Counted from the first letter of the stretch, positions 44,936 to 57,229 are shown. The stretch is 64,000 nt of DNA from Isoetes taiwanensis (GCA_021234155.1 JAJEKV010000017.1:4436792-4500791); one strand, 5' to 3'. Made by a program: numbers and translations. The notes: generated by a model from the letters alone, not told the origin.

Positions 44936-47780
44936 TTAATCATGCCATTTTGGAGCACCCTCAGGTCCATATGGCAAAAGATTTACATTTGTTGTTTTTA
45001 GGCAACAACATGGTCTATAGGCGCAGGTTCCAATATGTAATTAAATATGCCAAAATTCTCAAGCAATGACATGTGCTCATACAACTGTATAACATCTGTC
45101 CTTTCCTTAAAAATGGATTTCAAATATGCCCCTAATCTATTTGGATGTATACTAAATAAGTCTGCAAGATTATCAGCCCTGATATCAAAAGCATCTCGAA
45201 CATGTTCATATGATGGACAAGAAAGGAAGGCGTGTACCTCATCTTCAATCTGCGGTTCAGTCAGGCAGCAGGGGCACAGCCGATCTTTACGTTCTAAGCC
45301 TTGCCATCTACCAGTTTCAATGGCAAGGTGATGGGAAGAAAGTCGCACCCTGGAAATGGTTTTCCTTAAGCCCAATCTTAGATCTGACCCCAGATATGGC
45401 TGCTCACAGTAGGTGGCAAGATTATTAATTTTCTTCTTATAGAAGGATGCTTTTACACTTTTGTCACAATCTAGCCAAAGTTTGGCAACTGCCTTTGCTA
45501 ACACAAATGCTTGCAGTTCTTCCCATTCATATGGCCAACTGCCAGGTGAAATACCCCATTTGTTTGCCCACTTAATTACTGCAACATATCATCCATTTGG
45601 TTTTCCTTGAGAATGCACAAGCGCTTGAGATGGAATTCGTTCTAGGTCAAGATGCGAGATTCTATTCAAATAATGCAGCGTCTGGCATAGAGCATCAACC
45701 TCAACCAGAACAAATCCTGTTTCAGCTACGAGCATAATGTAAGGTGTTTGGGCTTTTGCTCCCAATTCTTCAAGGAGGAATTTCTTTTGTACTCTTTCTA
45801 GCGTAGTCCATCCTGACTCTGCTAATCCAGGTGCCCAAGATGGGCATCCATACAACATTACTGGTTTAACCAGTGTACCAAAGAGCAACTTGCGTAAATG
45901 CCACCCTTCCAGATTATTTTGTTCACATACCTGAAGCATGCCAAACAGTGCTCGTAAGCCACCTGTTGCCCTCTTTGATGCTGTTGCTGTCCACTTATAG
46001 TTAGAACACATTTCGATTCCCAGGTATTTGTATTGCATAACCGCTTCAAGAGCAACACCTCCAATTGAAAAATCAGCGGAAGAGCGTGATCCAAATACCA
46101 TAATTTTGGATTTGGAATGGTTAACAGACATACCTTTATGTTTGCAGAAGTCATGGAAGATATCAAGGTGAGACTGCAATGCAGATTGAGTTCTAGAGAC
46201 GAGCACAATGTCATCAGCAAAGAGTAGCAGTTTAATAACCTGACCATATATTTCAGCTCCAATTCCACTCTCATTTTCAAGCCAGGATTCAACTTCATCA
46301 ATAAAAAGCCCAAAGAGCGTTGGAGAGTAGGGGCAGCCCTGCTTGACTCCTATGGTGCTATGTACTTGTGTATCAGAGTGAAGGGGAAATGAGAGCTCTA
46401 TCAAGACTTTCTTGTATAGGCATGCTACTGCTTCTTTTAGAGCAAGAGGGACACCAATTTCTTCCATTCTATCTTGAAGTTTGCCTCGATCTACACGGTC
46501 GAAGGCTTTAGTCAGATCCATGAAAGCAAGGTATAATTGGTTCCCTTTGCCCTTGGCATTTTCCGTGAGCACCCGAAGTATCACTAAATGGTCTACTGTA
46601 GAGTAACCAGATCTGAAACCTGCTTGAAATGCTGCTCTAGCGTCTACTTTTGTATCCCAATCCACTAACTTTCGTTCAATCAAAGAAGCAAAGATCTTGG
46701 CCATACAATTGCCAACTAGAATTGTTCTGTAACTATGCATGTCTTTTACGTCACCACATTTATAGACTGGAACAGCCCTGCTAACATACCAAGTATCTGG
46801 AAGACTGCCTTGTTTGAGCACTAGATTGAAGAGATAAGCAAGTTTATCAAGGAGTAGATCACCTCCCCATTTACATAACTCTGACACCATGCCTAGATTA
46901 TCAGGAGATCTGCCATTTTTCATGCGAGATAGCGTTTCTTGAACATCCAGTGGAGTAAAAATGTTTTCACTTACAGGATACTTCTGCATCATTTCCCTTT
47001 GAGCAGGAACCATAAAGAGTTCACGAAGCCAAATGATCATCTCTTCTGCGGCAAAATCAGCTTTTGGAAGAGACTTTTTTGTTATGCTCCAAAACGTTTT
47101 CGGCTCTTTTAATAGCATGTCAGTCAAATCTGCTTCATGTATGCGCTACCAATCATTCTTCTTTCGCCTCAGAAGCTTTTTGTATGCCTTTTTGGCTTGC
47201 TGGTACCTTTTTAGCAAAGATACATTCCTTGTCAAACCACTTTTGGTTGTGCTGCCTCCTGCGTTTAGTAGTCCCAAAGACTTCTTTCGCCACTGCGAGA
47301 ATGTTTTCAATCAGGGTATGGCTATATTCAAATGCATCAGCTGGCCATATCACCTGTTCAAGTCTGTATGTCAAAGCATCTGCATAGTGGTCTGCATTTT
47401 TATAATGAGCCTTGATGCGCTGAGGCATCAAAATTTGCTTAGGAGCAAGCAACTTATTAGCTTTAAATGTCAGTCTAAGGGGTGCATGATCAGAAACAAG
47501 TTTCTTATTAAGAACATGAAATTCTTGAAGCATTGTGCAAGCAGGATTACCTAGTAGAAGATCAACGACGGAACTACCATTTGGTTGAAAGCATGTATAG
47601 TTTTGAGTATCAGGAAATGCGTGAATACCATTGAAAACAATCCATTCTAGAGCTCCACATAACTGCAGCACGTGATTTCCCATAACATTGTTACTATGAT
47701 CACTAGACACACGTTTCCAAGGATGTTCTGAATCTGCATATTCCTGTAGAGAAAGGACGACATATATATTCATCATTAAA
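44901..47780 (-). mobile_element. LINE with endonuclease C-terminal half, RT and zinc finger; 5'-truncated
   Basis: 47,776-47,190 encodes the end of an AP-like endonuclease (NGIHAFPDTQNYT, SVVDLLLG, LVSDHAPLRLTF). 47,127-45,589 encodes the RT (DLTKAFDRVDRGKL, IGVKQGCPYSPTLFGLFIDE, LLLFADDIVLVSRTQSALQS at about 46,215). 45,504-44,998 in the same frame carries the end domain (RWQGLERKDRLCPCCLTEPQ, IEDEVHAFLSCPSYE). It has one frame change near 47,190, an in-frame stop just after it and a single TGA at about 45,591, so it was active recently. The endonuclease start is missing. It sits about 470 bp upstream of the ceramide kinase gene on the same strand. Confidence 0.92.
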
Positions 47781-48194
47781 TCGTGAAAATAAATACATAA
47801 GTCTGAGATATAGGTTTGAAACCCAGAGGGAAAAATAATCGCTCTGTGGAAAGCTACCTGGGTGCCTTAGATAATCCATATACAGAAGGAACATCTGATT
47901 CTAATTCTAAATCAGCTAAGTGAACTGCTAGAGCTCATTTTTGCCGAGATTAATTTGGGAGCTATTGCAATTTGGAGTAGTGCTTCTCTTTTTACAGTTA
48001 TAGGGCTTATGAGGTAGGTCATTTAAAATGCTCATTTCTCACTTAATACAAGTTGGATTCCTGCATTTTTTTTAAGGGATTGATGAAAAAGGTTATGCAT
48101 ACTTGGAGTTATCGCCATGTTAATTACTTCTTTTACTTACTTAAAATAAGATTTATGGGACATTTGCTTTTTTTGGAAAGTTCTTAGAGTCCTC
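47781..48194. other. Gap between LINE and DUF7869-type gene
   Basis: No gene recognised. This is where the missing N-terminal part of the DUF7869-type copy 1 would be expected; the sequence does not match the N-terminal part of copy 2. Confidence 0.35.
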
Positions 48195-48217
48195 TTTCAA
48201 TTGAGGGGCATGAAGAT

Positions 48218-49310
48218 ATGTATGAGAGCATTGAAATGGATTCTTGGCGTGAGCAAGACTTCATTTTACAGATAGTGGGAGCAGGTCATAAAAGGGCACA
48301 GGTTATTCCAGCATGGCAATGCACTGACTTTGAACCTAGAGCAAACACTTTGAAGGCCATTGCAGTCTTCGAGAGCTTTGTGAGATCCATGTCTCAATCT
48401 ATACCGCATAAGTCGAAGGTGAACGAGCACGGTGTATGAGTGGTCCAAAGGGTGTTGCCACAACATTACATCCAGAAAGAGTGCCTTAAAGAGGTCAACT
48501 CCATTCTAGAAACTACTGGAGGTCGGCCTCTTTCTCAATCATATTTCAGCAGGTTATGGAAAACTCACTTCTCAGACGTGTGTGTCTTGCAACACATGTC
48601 ATTCTCAAAGTGCAAGACTTGCATTCAATTGAAAGATACACTTGCATCAACTGAAATAGAGAAAGAAAGAATGGCAATCAGAGAGCAATTTGCAGATCAC
48701 GAAAGGGACCAAATATCATGTAGACAGTTGTATTGGCAGTGGAGAACATTTTCCCAGATGCAGCCTGACAGATTTCCGTATATAATTCATGATAAGATGG
48801 ACCAACACAAGACTTTCTTGCCAAAGCTAGATCCTTTGCCCATGTGTTGTCAAAACGCTTTTCAGATGAAAGTAATTCTGGCGGGTATCTTGACACATGG
48901 CCATGGAACTGGCACCTATGGTCATTTTGTGCTTGATCTATGGAGGGATGATCCAAATTTCCATGTGAATTCTATTTTCAAGTGCTTGAAAACACTAGAG
49001 AGAGGATCGATAGAAGGGAGGAGGTATTCTCCCTCAGCCCCCATTTTTGAGGCTTTGATGGATGATCAACCGCTCTGTTACCAAAGGCAGATAAAGTAGT
49101 TCACATCTAAGGTGTCGAAAGAAACAAGGAGGACTTGGGATGACTTTCCCTTACTTGAAAAACAACTGTCAGAGGAGCTACGTGTTCAATTTGACAAAAA
49201 TTGGAAAGAAAACAAGAATAGATGGATGTTTGGGGCAATGTCATACTTGACAGCAGTGGAAGTATTCAAGATTGTGAAGGTGGGGTTCATGATGGTTGGG
49301 CATACGCATG
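48218..49310 (+). pseudogene. DUF7869-type transposon gene, copy 1, N-terminal and central part
   Basis: One frame runs from YESIEMDSWREQDF to the MULE insertion. Landmarks are FSKCKTCIQLKDTL, IIHDKMDQHKTFLPKL, LAGILTHGHGTGTYGHFVLDLW, DKNWKENKNRWMFG and FMMVGHTH. The D...N...GHTHDDID pattern is what I recall for DUF7869, a family I take to be RNase-H-like and transposase-related (inference). Two in-frame stops interrupt it: TGA at 48,437 (copy 2 has CGA there) and TAG at 49,097. The reading resumes after the MULE at 60,547. The N-terminus (zinc-ligand region seen in copy 2) is absent. Confidence 0.75.
49302..49310. repeat. MULE target-site duplication (left)
   Basis: ATACGCATG, repeated at 60,538-60,546. 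Both copies are preceded by GC, so up to 11 bp match. A 9-bp duplication lets the two element ends align without a gap and is the usual Mutator length. Confidence 0.93.
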
Positions 49311-49376
49311 GGAACAAAATATTTTTACCCCGGTTATTGTGATTCCTTCGCAAAATATTCCTTGCCGCAGAATCAC
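49311..49376 (+). repeat. MULE left TIR
   Basis: Starts GGAACAAAATATTTTTACCC. It matches the reverse complement of 60,472-60,537 with about six mismatches, four of them in the first six bases. Confidence 0.93.
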
Positions 49377-50240
49377 CAGGCCGCAACCCCGTTATCCGTA
49401 CCCGAAGCCCCATTTTCCGTACCTGACAGGGTCGCTTTCAGGGGATATATACCTTCCGGTGGTATCACAGCGGTATTCTCCCTTGCGACGGAATCTCCCC
49501 CGAGTCATTCCACGAGACGGAATCACTACGCAAATGTATTCCTCCGGAAGGTATCACGAAGGACGTGATTATTCCGCCAGACGGAATCACAACCATGCAA
49601 TTCCGCCAGATGGAATCTCGAATGTCTAATTCCGTGAGATGGAATCACAACTCACGTATCCCGCCAGGTGGAATCACAACGTGACTATTTCACCGGATGG
49701 AATAACGACCACGCGATTCACTCCTGTGGAATCACAAATGTCCGATTCTTCGAGACGGAATCACCAGGAATATATTCCGCCAGGTAGAATCACAACGTCA
49801 TAGCTATTCCGCCGGATGGAATCACGACCATAAATTCAGCCCCGTGGAATCACAATTGCGCGATTCTTCGAGATGGAATCACGACGAATGCATTCCGCCC
49901 GACGGTATCATGCGCGAAATAAGTTCGGAGGAGAGACGTAATCACGGTCTAGTGATTACGTGAATTGAATCAATCGAAGCGATTACGCCGGATGGTATCA
50001 TTCCTCCGAGGAGTCCGCCGGATGGAATCACTCCTCCGCGTGATCCCTCGGGATAGAATCACTCCCCGTGTGATTCCGATCTGTGTGATTCCTTAATACG
50101 TGATGTGATTCTGCAGAACGGCAGTGGATGCATCCGGTCCGTTCGCGGAAACCGGTTGACGGACATTGTGGCGTCGTGAGTTCGTCCGGCCTGCGGACGT
50201 AAGTTTGTCGATTCCACCGGACGGAATCATCTGCGTACGT
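49340..50240. repeat. Left subterminal array of GGAATCA/TGATTCC half-sites
   Basis: The sequence is almost entirely built from GATTCC(G/A)CC(G/A)GA(T/C)GGAATCAC-like units in both orientations, separated by short variable spacers. Many units pair as inverted repeats (TGATTCC ... GGAATCA). It has no credible coding; ORFs across it are artefacts of the repeats. Confidence 0.93.
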
Positions 50241-50282
50241 TTGGCACTGGAACTCCTCGATCACAGCGGCCAGGAGTCCTCA

Positions 50283-53055
50283 GCGGAGCTTGTCATGGAC
50301 CTCGAAGAGAAGATTGAGGAGGCAAGTGCCTGGAACACTGTCCAGTTTCATCTCTTTGTTGTGGCTAAGCTCTAATTACGCTTCCTGTGGCAGGTGCAAG
50401 CAGAGATTTGGCAAACAAACCCTGCAGAAGGGCATTTTGACCACAGTCGGCTGCCCTGGACGGTTCTAGAGCACCAGGGTCCTGATCTGGATGGAGGAGG
50501 CACTCAATTGGTGTGGGTTTCCTATATTCCCACCAATCGAGTCCCGGATTTCGTTGCTGGGGAGCAAAAAAATGGGGATGCACCCTGCAACTTCTATATA
50601 AGAAGCTCTCAAATGAATAAGGGGCTATCAAAACCTGGCATCCGGACATATCTTTCTCTGAAAAGGTATGCAGTTCTTTAGTTTTGTAGATTACACATGG
50701 AAATTAAAGCATGGCTGATTCATCCTCAATGGTGGAAAGCAGGTACTGGTGTAGTTTTGGGCCCCAAGACAATTCTGGGAACACCCATGTTGTGGAAGAT
50801 CGACCTCCTCCTCCAGGGCAAAGGAGGAGGAGGGTTCAAAGGGGGGAGAGTGTTAGAAGGGGATGCCAATGTCATTTCACTTTGAGACAGCTCTACCTTC
50901 TTCCGGAAACCACTCAAATTACCTACCACAAATGGGATCATGTGAACCAGCAAGGTCAAATTTGCCACGGTAAAGCTTTAGCTGCTGAGAAAGGGTTGAG
51001 GTATAGGCTGGCTCCATGGCTCACGGATGAAAAGAGAGAATGGATCAAACAAAAGCTATTGCATTACATTGCACCTAGAATGGTGATGAATATCCACCAA
51101 GAAAGAGTGAGCTTGAAGAAGGAACTACTTGGTTTGGAGGGCCTTTCGAGAGATGACATGTTAAAGATGCATGAAATCTACAACATTGAAAAGGAAGTGG
51201 CCCGAAATATTTGGAAGTTGCATGAAGATGAAGCTACAAGCACTCATATGTGGGTGCAACAACACCTTGACAGTGTATTCCATTATGAGCAAGGTGACAT
51301 CTTCCAATTGGGGGTTATGACTCCCACCCAAAGAGGACTTGTTGAGATTTGGAAAGGATAGGGCATTGTGTCTTGACTCCACCTACAAGACAAACGGGAT
51401 GAGGTAGGGTTGCACCTCTTGCATTTCAATGCTCATATAAAATTTTAGCTTCCTTGCTAACATTCTTAAGTTGTGTTGCTATTTTACATTAAAGGTACTA
51501 CCTCTTCACTATCATTGGATTCGATGAGTACTTCAATGGGATGCCTTTGGCTTGGATTATCACGAACTCCCAGAAGAAAGATGCAATTGCAAGATGGCTA
51601 GAAGCCATGAAAGTGTGGGTTGAACGCCATGACTCAACCTGGAAGCCCTCATGCTTTATCACCGATTCTTGTGATGCCGAAATACATGCAATTAAAAAGG
51701 TAACAATGTTTCCACTATGAGCAATTTTAAGTGGTTCATTTTGCACACTCTATGAGCATGTGGCATCTCTCTACACTTCAGGTTTACCCTGGCGTGCGCT
51801 TGAACCTTTGCATCTGGCATGTGAGAAGAGACTGGTTGAAGTGGTTAGTCAAGAATGTGAAGAACAAGGAGATAAGGAACCAAATGTTTAAGGAATTGGG
51901 TGAGATCATGTATGGAATCAAGTGTCCCCCAGGTAACAATGACTATGGAGAGGATTACAATGAGGCTGTTAAAGTAGAAGCTTTGAGAAAGTTGGAAACC
52001 CTGAAAGGAAAGTATCCTCGATCCCAGTTGGCCTCCTACATGAGTCGAGTGGACTCAAGAATATATGTGAATGGGTGTTGGCCACAAGAATGTTCCCCCA
52101 TTCAAACCAAGAAACCAATGCTGCAATAGAGGGTTGGCACAAGATACTAAAGATGCGCCTGGGCATCTCCAAATCACAACTGAAGGGCAGGAGGATGGAC
52201 TGGCTACTACATATGCTTGTCAATGAAGTTGAGGCACATACAACATACTCAAGGTAATTTGCAAAAGATAACGTATTTTGTATATTTACGTATGCACTAA
52301 CACTCCACGTTGTTTCATTTACAACCACACAGGGGGATGAAAGAGGCTGGTTTTGTCATAAACACATCACAAGAGAAAATTATAGAATCGGCTATTCGAG
52401 GGGCGAGGCGCATTCCTGGATGATGCAAATACCTTTGTAGACCTCCTCGAAGGAGGGGGCATATGTCCAGACTCTTGATCTCAACCGCCAACCGTACTTT
52501 GTGAGTGGGGCACATAGGAATTGGGCGAGTTGTGATTGCCCATGGGGTGCCAAAGGTAACCTTTGCAAGCACCAAGTTAAGGTTATCCAACTAATAGACA
52601 GCTACAGAGAGCAGGACATCTTGAAGGTTCTAGGTTCCGATTATGGAAATGCAAGTGGTGGCATGGAGCACTTGCCCTTTTACACACCGGGTCCCCCCGA
52701 GATTCACCAAGAGATAGTTAGTCTAGAGGATGACATTCTCCCTATGAAGAAAGTTGGGTTGACCGTAGAGGAAGCTAGGGCCTCACTAGAATCGTGTGTT
52801 GCAAGGGTTATGGGACGGGCCTCCAAGGATCCCAGCCTCCTCATAGCCACAGAGGTGATGATCAGACAAGTCGACACCAAGCTTGAGAGGATGGACGAAG
52901 AGGATGGACCAGACACAACTATATCAGTGCTGGAGGAAGAGGAGGCATATGGAACGAGCCTTGCAAGGATGAAGCCACTCTTGGAAATAGGGAAGAGGGG
53001 GCCAAAGGACAAGAAACGGAGTTGGAAGGAAGTTGAGATGGAGAGCCTTGCTTAG
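50283..53055 (+). pseudogene. MULE transposase with zinc-finger N-terminus and SWIM finger
   Basis: At least six exons. N-terminal blocks: VQAEIWQTNPAEGHF...YIRSSQMNKGL (about 50,395-50,665); then FGPQDNSGN...CQCHFTLRQLYLL...KWDHVNQQGQICHG (from 50,740), a FAR1-like Cys/His region. Catalytic core: LCLDSTYKTN (about 51,370), FITDSCDAEIHAIKK, VYPGVRLNLCIWHVRRDW (51,782 on) and NQETNAAIEGWHKILK (about 52,105), giving the D-D-E set and the CxxH motif. SWIM finger CDCPWGAKGNLCKH at about 52,530; an acidic tail ends at 53,055. Splice signals: donor GAAAAG|GTATGC, acceptor GGAAAGCAG near 50,742, acceptor near 51,494, donor AAAAAG|GTAACA near 51,699, acceptor CTTCAG near 51,781. Frame changes near 51,327, 52,060 and 52,420 make this copy non-functional. 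Confidence 0.88.
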
Positions 53056-53079
53056 ATGGTTTGTAATATCTTGAGTTTT

Positions 53080-53510
53080 GCACAAATACTATGGTTTTTA
53101 ATTTGATGAGTTTAGCACAAGTACTCTATGTAGAAATACTCTGTGTATAAATACCATTTGTTTAAATACTTAGTGTGCAATGTTGAAATGCTCGATGTAT
53201 GTGCAAAATACTATACGTATAAATACCATGTGTACAAAATACTATAAGTACAACTACTCTGTGTACAAATACACAATGTATTAATACTCTATTTTGTAAA
53301 ACTACACGTATAAATACCATGTGTACAAAATACTATAAGTATAAATACTCTGTGTACAAATACACAATGTATTAATACTCTATGTATAAGTACTCTATTT
53401 TGTAAAACTACACGTATAAATATCATGTGCACAAAATACTATAAGTATAAATAAATGGTGTACAAATACACAATGTATTAATACTCTATGTATAAATAGA
53501 GAACTATTTG
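53080..53510. repeat. AT-rich minisatellite (first block)
   Basis: Degenerate repeats of phrases such as AAATACTCTGTGTA, AAATACCATGTGTACAAA and ATACTATAAGTATA, plus an approximately 120-bp duplication (53,215-53,335 and 53,290-53,470). It follows the transposase stop codon. Confidence 0.9.
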
Positions 53511-53846
53511 TCTGTCCAATGGTCGAAAGAAATCCCTAAAGTCGTCAACTGTCCGGTGGAATCACCAATTGGTGATTCCACCGGATGGAATCCCCTCCGT
53601 CATCATTGCATGCCGCAGGCAATGATGCTCCTTCAAGTCAGATGTCAAGTCAGATGTCTGCCATTCTGAAGGACGGCTAACTAACGTACGCAATGTGTGG
53701 TGATTCCACTACACAGAATCACAGGTGGTGATTCCACCCCACAGAATCAACCTTGGGCATCGGACCAGCACCATCCTCTTAGTATCCACTCATAATTCTC
53801 TGGAAGACGCTCATGTGAGGCGCTTCGATCTTCGTCTGTTCCAGTC

Positions 53847-54430
53847 ATGGCCGACTGCCCCCCAGTAGCCATACTCGACGGGGTCCTGGTGGTGGACCTC
53901 GGTTTTCTGGAGGCGCTCAAAGATTGCAGGCTCGAGAATCTGCAGGAGCGCCTCCGGAGTCGAGCATTGGTAGACGTCCCGCCCATTCCTGTCGCCATAC
54001 CTTCGGGACAGGGTTGTGAATGCATCAGGATTCCTGTGAAGGTTTCCAACGTTTCACACATCCCTGGGCACGAGACGCTTGATGAAGAGTGGGCAAAGAA
54101 TCTGTTTGCCTACGTTAAGGAAACGGAATTGCCGAAGGAAGAATCTGCTAAATGTGGCCGCAAAGATTCTCGGCGGTTCAAAGCCGCTGAAGGTGGAGTG
54201 CAAGGATGAGCGGATGATCGGTGAATTTGCTTTCCCTTCCTCTCCGCAAGGACACAAGTTTTGGGAGGGTTGGACGGTCTACCAACAAGGTGTGAGTTCA
54301 TACACTGCTGTTCATTTGATGATCTGTATTATTGCTGCAACTAATGTTCTTTATTGCTGCTGCATGAACTACACAGAAAAAACGAGCCCGCCCCCGATTC
54401 ACGATTACATAGCATGGAGGACCGCCCTTT
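53847..54430 (+). CDS. Small MULE-borne gene A (MADCPP family), function unknown
   Basis: I do not recognise it. The ATG at 53,847 gives MADCPPVAILDGVLVVDLGF, then CRLENLQERLRSRALVDVPP, VAIPSGQGCECIRIP and HIPGHETLDEEWAKNLFAYV. The first frame ends at 54,209, but a second open frame (GEFAFPSSPQGHKFWEGWTV, to about 54,290) is followed by a donor-like GTGTGAG. After acceptor CTACACAG near 54,378 comes KKRARPRF, a possible nuclear localisation signal, with a stop near 54,410; splicing or a frame change must link them. It is 40-50 percent alike over 95 residues to gene B on the opposite strand. The hydrophobic alternation in the first 20 residues looks like a beta-strand, not a signal peptide. 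Confidence 0.6.
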
Positions 54431-54639
54431 TTGGTTTTACGTTCGGACACTTCGTTGATTTTTGATTTCTGGTAGCTACCTTTGTCCGCGCCTTCTTATG
54501 AGAATACAGATTTAAGTTAATTGATGTGTAATCTCTTCAGTTGGCTTCAAATTCTATACATATTGTGAATGTACATATTGTAATTTTTGATGAGTCTTGC
54601 ACAATATGAGTTTCTGATATGATATGTTTTGCATAGATA

Positions 54640-55345
54640 CTCAATGTACAGAATCAAAGGTTCAAGATGAATACTCAATGCACAGAATACTATGTATATA
54701 GATACTTTGTGTCCAAATACACAACGTATAAACACTCCATGCACAATCACAGAATGTATGAATACTCTTATGTATACTCTGTGTATAAATACCCTGTGTA
54801 GAAATACTCTGTGTATAAATACCCTGTTATGACATTTGTGTAAATGATAGTAAATAAATACTCGACGTATAAATACTATGAGTACTAACACACAATCTGC
54901 AAATTACTATACGTTTGAATACTATACTATCTGTATAAAATACTAAACGTATAAATACCATGTGTAGAAAATACCATAAGTATAAATACTAAATACTCTG
55001 TGTATAAATACCCTGTGTAGAAATACTCTGTGTATAAATACTATACGTATAAATACTATACGTACTAACACACAATCTGCAAATTACTATACGTTTGAAT
55101 ACTATACTATCTGTATAAAATACTAAACGTATAAATACCATGTGTAGAAAATACCATAAGTATAAATACTAAATACTCTGTGTATAAATACCCTGTGTAG
55201 AAATACTCTGTGTATAAATACTATACGTATAAATACTATACGTGCAAAATACTATACGTATAAATACTATGAGTGCAAACACACAATCTGCAAAGGAGTA
55301 TACGTTTGAATACTATCTGTATAAAATACTAAACGTGTAAATACC
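54640..55345. repeat. AT-rich minisatellite (second block) with a 180-bp higher-order unit
   Basis: The same phrases as in 53,080-53,510. A 180-bp unit beginning TACTAACACACAATCTGC recurs at 54,883 and 55,063 nearly unchanged, with a third, shorter copy from about 55,270. Between genes A and B. Confidence 0.93.
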
Positions 55346-55694
55346 TGCGTATGGAATCACAACCAGAAACATGGAAGCATGCATGCATTCCATGAGATGC
55401 TTTAATGCATGATACTGGAGGCACTAACACTTGCACATTGAACAGCCATAATATCGATTCATATTTATAAATAAGCGTCGCACAAAAAAAAACAACAGTG
55501 TTTAACGGACAGGGTTTAACAGCAGGGTTCAACCAAAAAAAGAAACACCAGGGTTTAACAGACAGTGATTCTCAGACATGTATGGATGCTCAAAAGGAAA
55601 CTGCCAAAAAGAAGACAGTGTCTGCTTCATTCGTTATCAGCAGCTAGCCAGTGGAGGTGTGGAAACGCTTCCTCTGGATCAAACATGCAATTAG

Positions 55695-56186
55695 TTACAT
55701 CCGGGAAAAAAGAAAAATCGTGAAGCAAGAGGCGCAGTTGGCTAACCTTGACGCTGGTCCAGTTAGTTCGACCGGTTGATGGGTCTTTGCAGCAGGCAAC
55801 GGGTCTGGTTCATCGAACTCAAACGCGTCCTTGGAAGCCTTCGATGGATCTGGACATCCGCATGCAGTGGGCTTACCAGTTGAATGAAGAAATGCAAACA
55901 AATTCTTGGCCCAATCACCGTCACATTCTTCGTGACCAGGAATTCTGGAACCCCTAGATACTTTAACTCGAATTTTCGAGCCATTGGATTTCCTCAAAGG
56001 CACCCTCACGCAATCGCAGCCCTCTTGCCTCGGTATGGCGACGGAAACCGGCGGCACCTCTTGCAGCGACCGACTTCGAAGACGATCCTGCAGGCTCTCG
56101 AGCCTGCAGCTGTGGAAATTATCCAAGAAACGAAGGTCAATCATGAGAAACCCGTCCTCTATAACAATTGGGGGGCAGTCCGCCAT
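55695..56186 (-). CDS. Small MULE-borne gene B (MADCPP family), function unknown
   Basis: A 163-aa open frame: MADCPPIVIEDGFLMIDLRF, CRLESLQDRLRSRSLQEVPP, VAIPRQEGCDCVRVPL, IPGHEECDGDWAKNLFAFL, then an acidic stretch DAFEFDEPDPL. It is a paralogue of gene A but in opposite orientation and with about 11 extra residues (RKSNGSKIRVK) in the middle. Conserved positions include the MADCPP start, CRLE, LRSR, VPP, VAIP, GC(E/D)C and IPGHE...WAKNLFA. The last residues (after about 55,745) may be intron read-through: a donor-like GGTTAGCC follows the VSS region. Its persistence as an open frame while the transposase is broken is notable. Confidence 0.65.
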   Translation of the reverse strand: MADCPPIVIEDGFLMIDLRFLDNFHSCRLESLQDRLRSRSLQEVPPVSVAIPRQEGCDCVRVPLRKSNGSKIRVKVSRGSRIPGHEECDGDWAKNLFAFLHSTGKPTACGCPDPSKASKDAFEFDEPDPLPAAKTHQPVELTGPASRLANCASCFTIFLFSRM

Positions 56187-56399
56187 TCCTAGAAGCCGGC
56201 AACTGATGTTAGAGCAGGCGAAGAGCAGACAAAGAAATTCCTTACCGAACCACAGGAAAGAAGCAGAAATTCCTTACCGAACCACAGGAAACCACAGGAA
56301 CTATCACAAGGATATGGCGCCTAACAATCGGATCGAAGCGCCGGAGCTGGAGCTAAGCACCAAAACCAAAACATATGATTGAATTGAAAGCGCCAGAAG

Positions 56400-56965
56400 C
56401 TTGTCCGTCGGGCCTCTAAGAAAATCCGCCCGACGGAATCACCGTCTAGGGCTAAATTCGCTGTCAGTCTAGGGGCCAACGTGGCACCCTGGCATTCGTC
56501 GACGTCGCGTCACTTCAGTTTGGCACGAATCCTAGCAGTGAAGGCCTGTCCGTCGGGGCTACGAAATTCCGCCCGACGGAATCACCGACCGAGCTGGACT
56601 AAATTCGCTGTCAGTGTAGGGGCCAACGTGGCACCCTGGCATTCGTCAACGTCGCGTCGGCACAAATCCTAGTAGTGAGGGCAATAGATGGCGGCGGCTT
56701 GGCATTTATTACGTACGTCGCTCCACGTCACCGACTCGCGCAATGATGATTCGTCGGAATGGAACCACAGACTTGTGATTCCACGGAAAAGAATAACGGA
56801 AGTGTGATTCCACGGAATGGAATAACGTTCGAGTGATTCCACGGAGTTGAATCACGAAAGTGTGATTCCACGGAATGGAATAACCATGGTGGTGTGATTC
56901 CACGGATTGGAATCACCGTGGTGTGATTCCACGTAATGGAATCGGCGCGGTGTGATTCCCCGGAG
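56400..56965. repeat. Inner arrays of the GGAATCA/TGATTCC motif
   Basis: 56,400-56,700 has two copies of a block starting TCCGTCGGG(C/G)CT and containing CCCGACGGAATCACCG, GGGGCCAACGTGGCACCCTG and CATTCGTC. 56,745-56,965 is a tight array of GTGATTCCACGGA(A/G)TGGAAT(A/C)A units. The motif is the same as in the terminal arrays, so these are likely older subterminal regions trapped inside after a nested insertion or rearrangement. Confidence 0.88.
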
Positions 56966-57229
56966 CGGAATCGAGCATGCAACCCAAATTCAAATTCAAA
57001 AATGTTCCCGCTCCAAAATCTTTCAAATTCAAATTCAAAAAACTTCATCAGATCATATACAGTGGTATGGATTCCTGTGGAAATAAAACCAGCAAAGCTG
57101 GGAATTTTCGTTCTCTGTTCAATAGCAAGGTTGAAATCATGGGCCATTTTTCCTCAGACGGGTAACCAGGCCACCCTCCTCGGTCCAATCTCCCTGGGGT
57201 AGATGAAATGTGCTTTTCCTTTCTTTGGA

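Noticed and set aside
47033-47554. 173-aa plus-strand ORF opposite the LINE
   Set aside because: Shadow of the LINE ORF on the minus strand, which has clear RT and endonuclease motifs.
49340-50240. CRISPR-like spacing of GGAATCAC repeats
   Set aside because: Units occur in both orientations with variable length and are embedded in a eukaryotic DNA transposon; no cas genes and no constant repeat-spacer length.
54547-54891. 114-aa minus ORF with repeated HRVFIH units
   Set aside because: Translation of the AT-rich minisatellite; the apparent peptide repeat comes from the DNA repeat.
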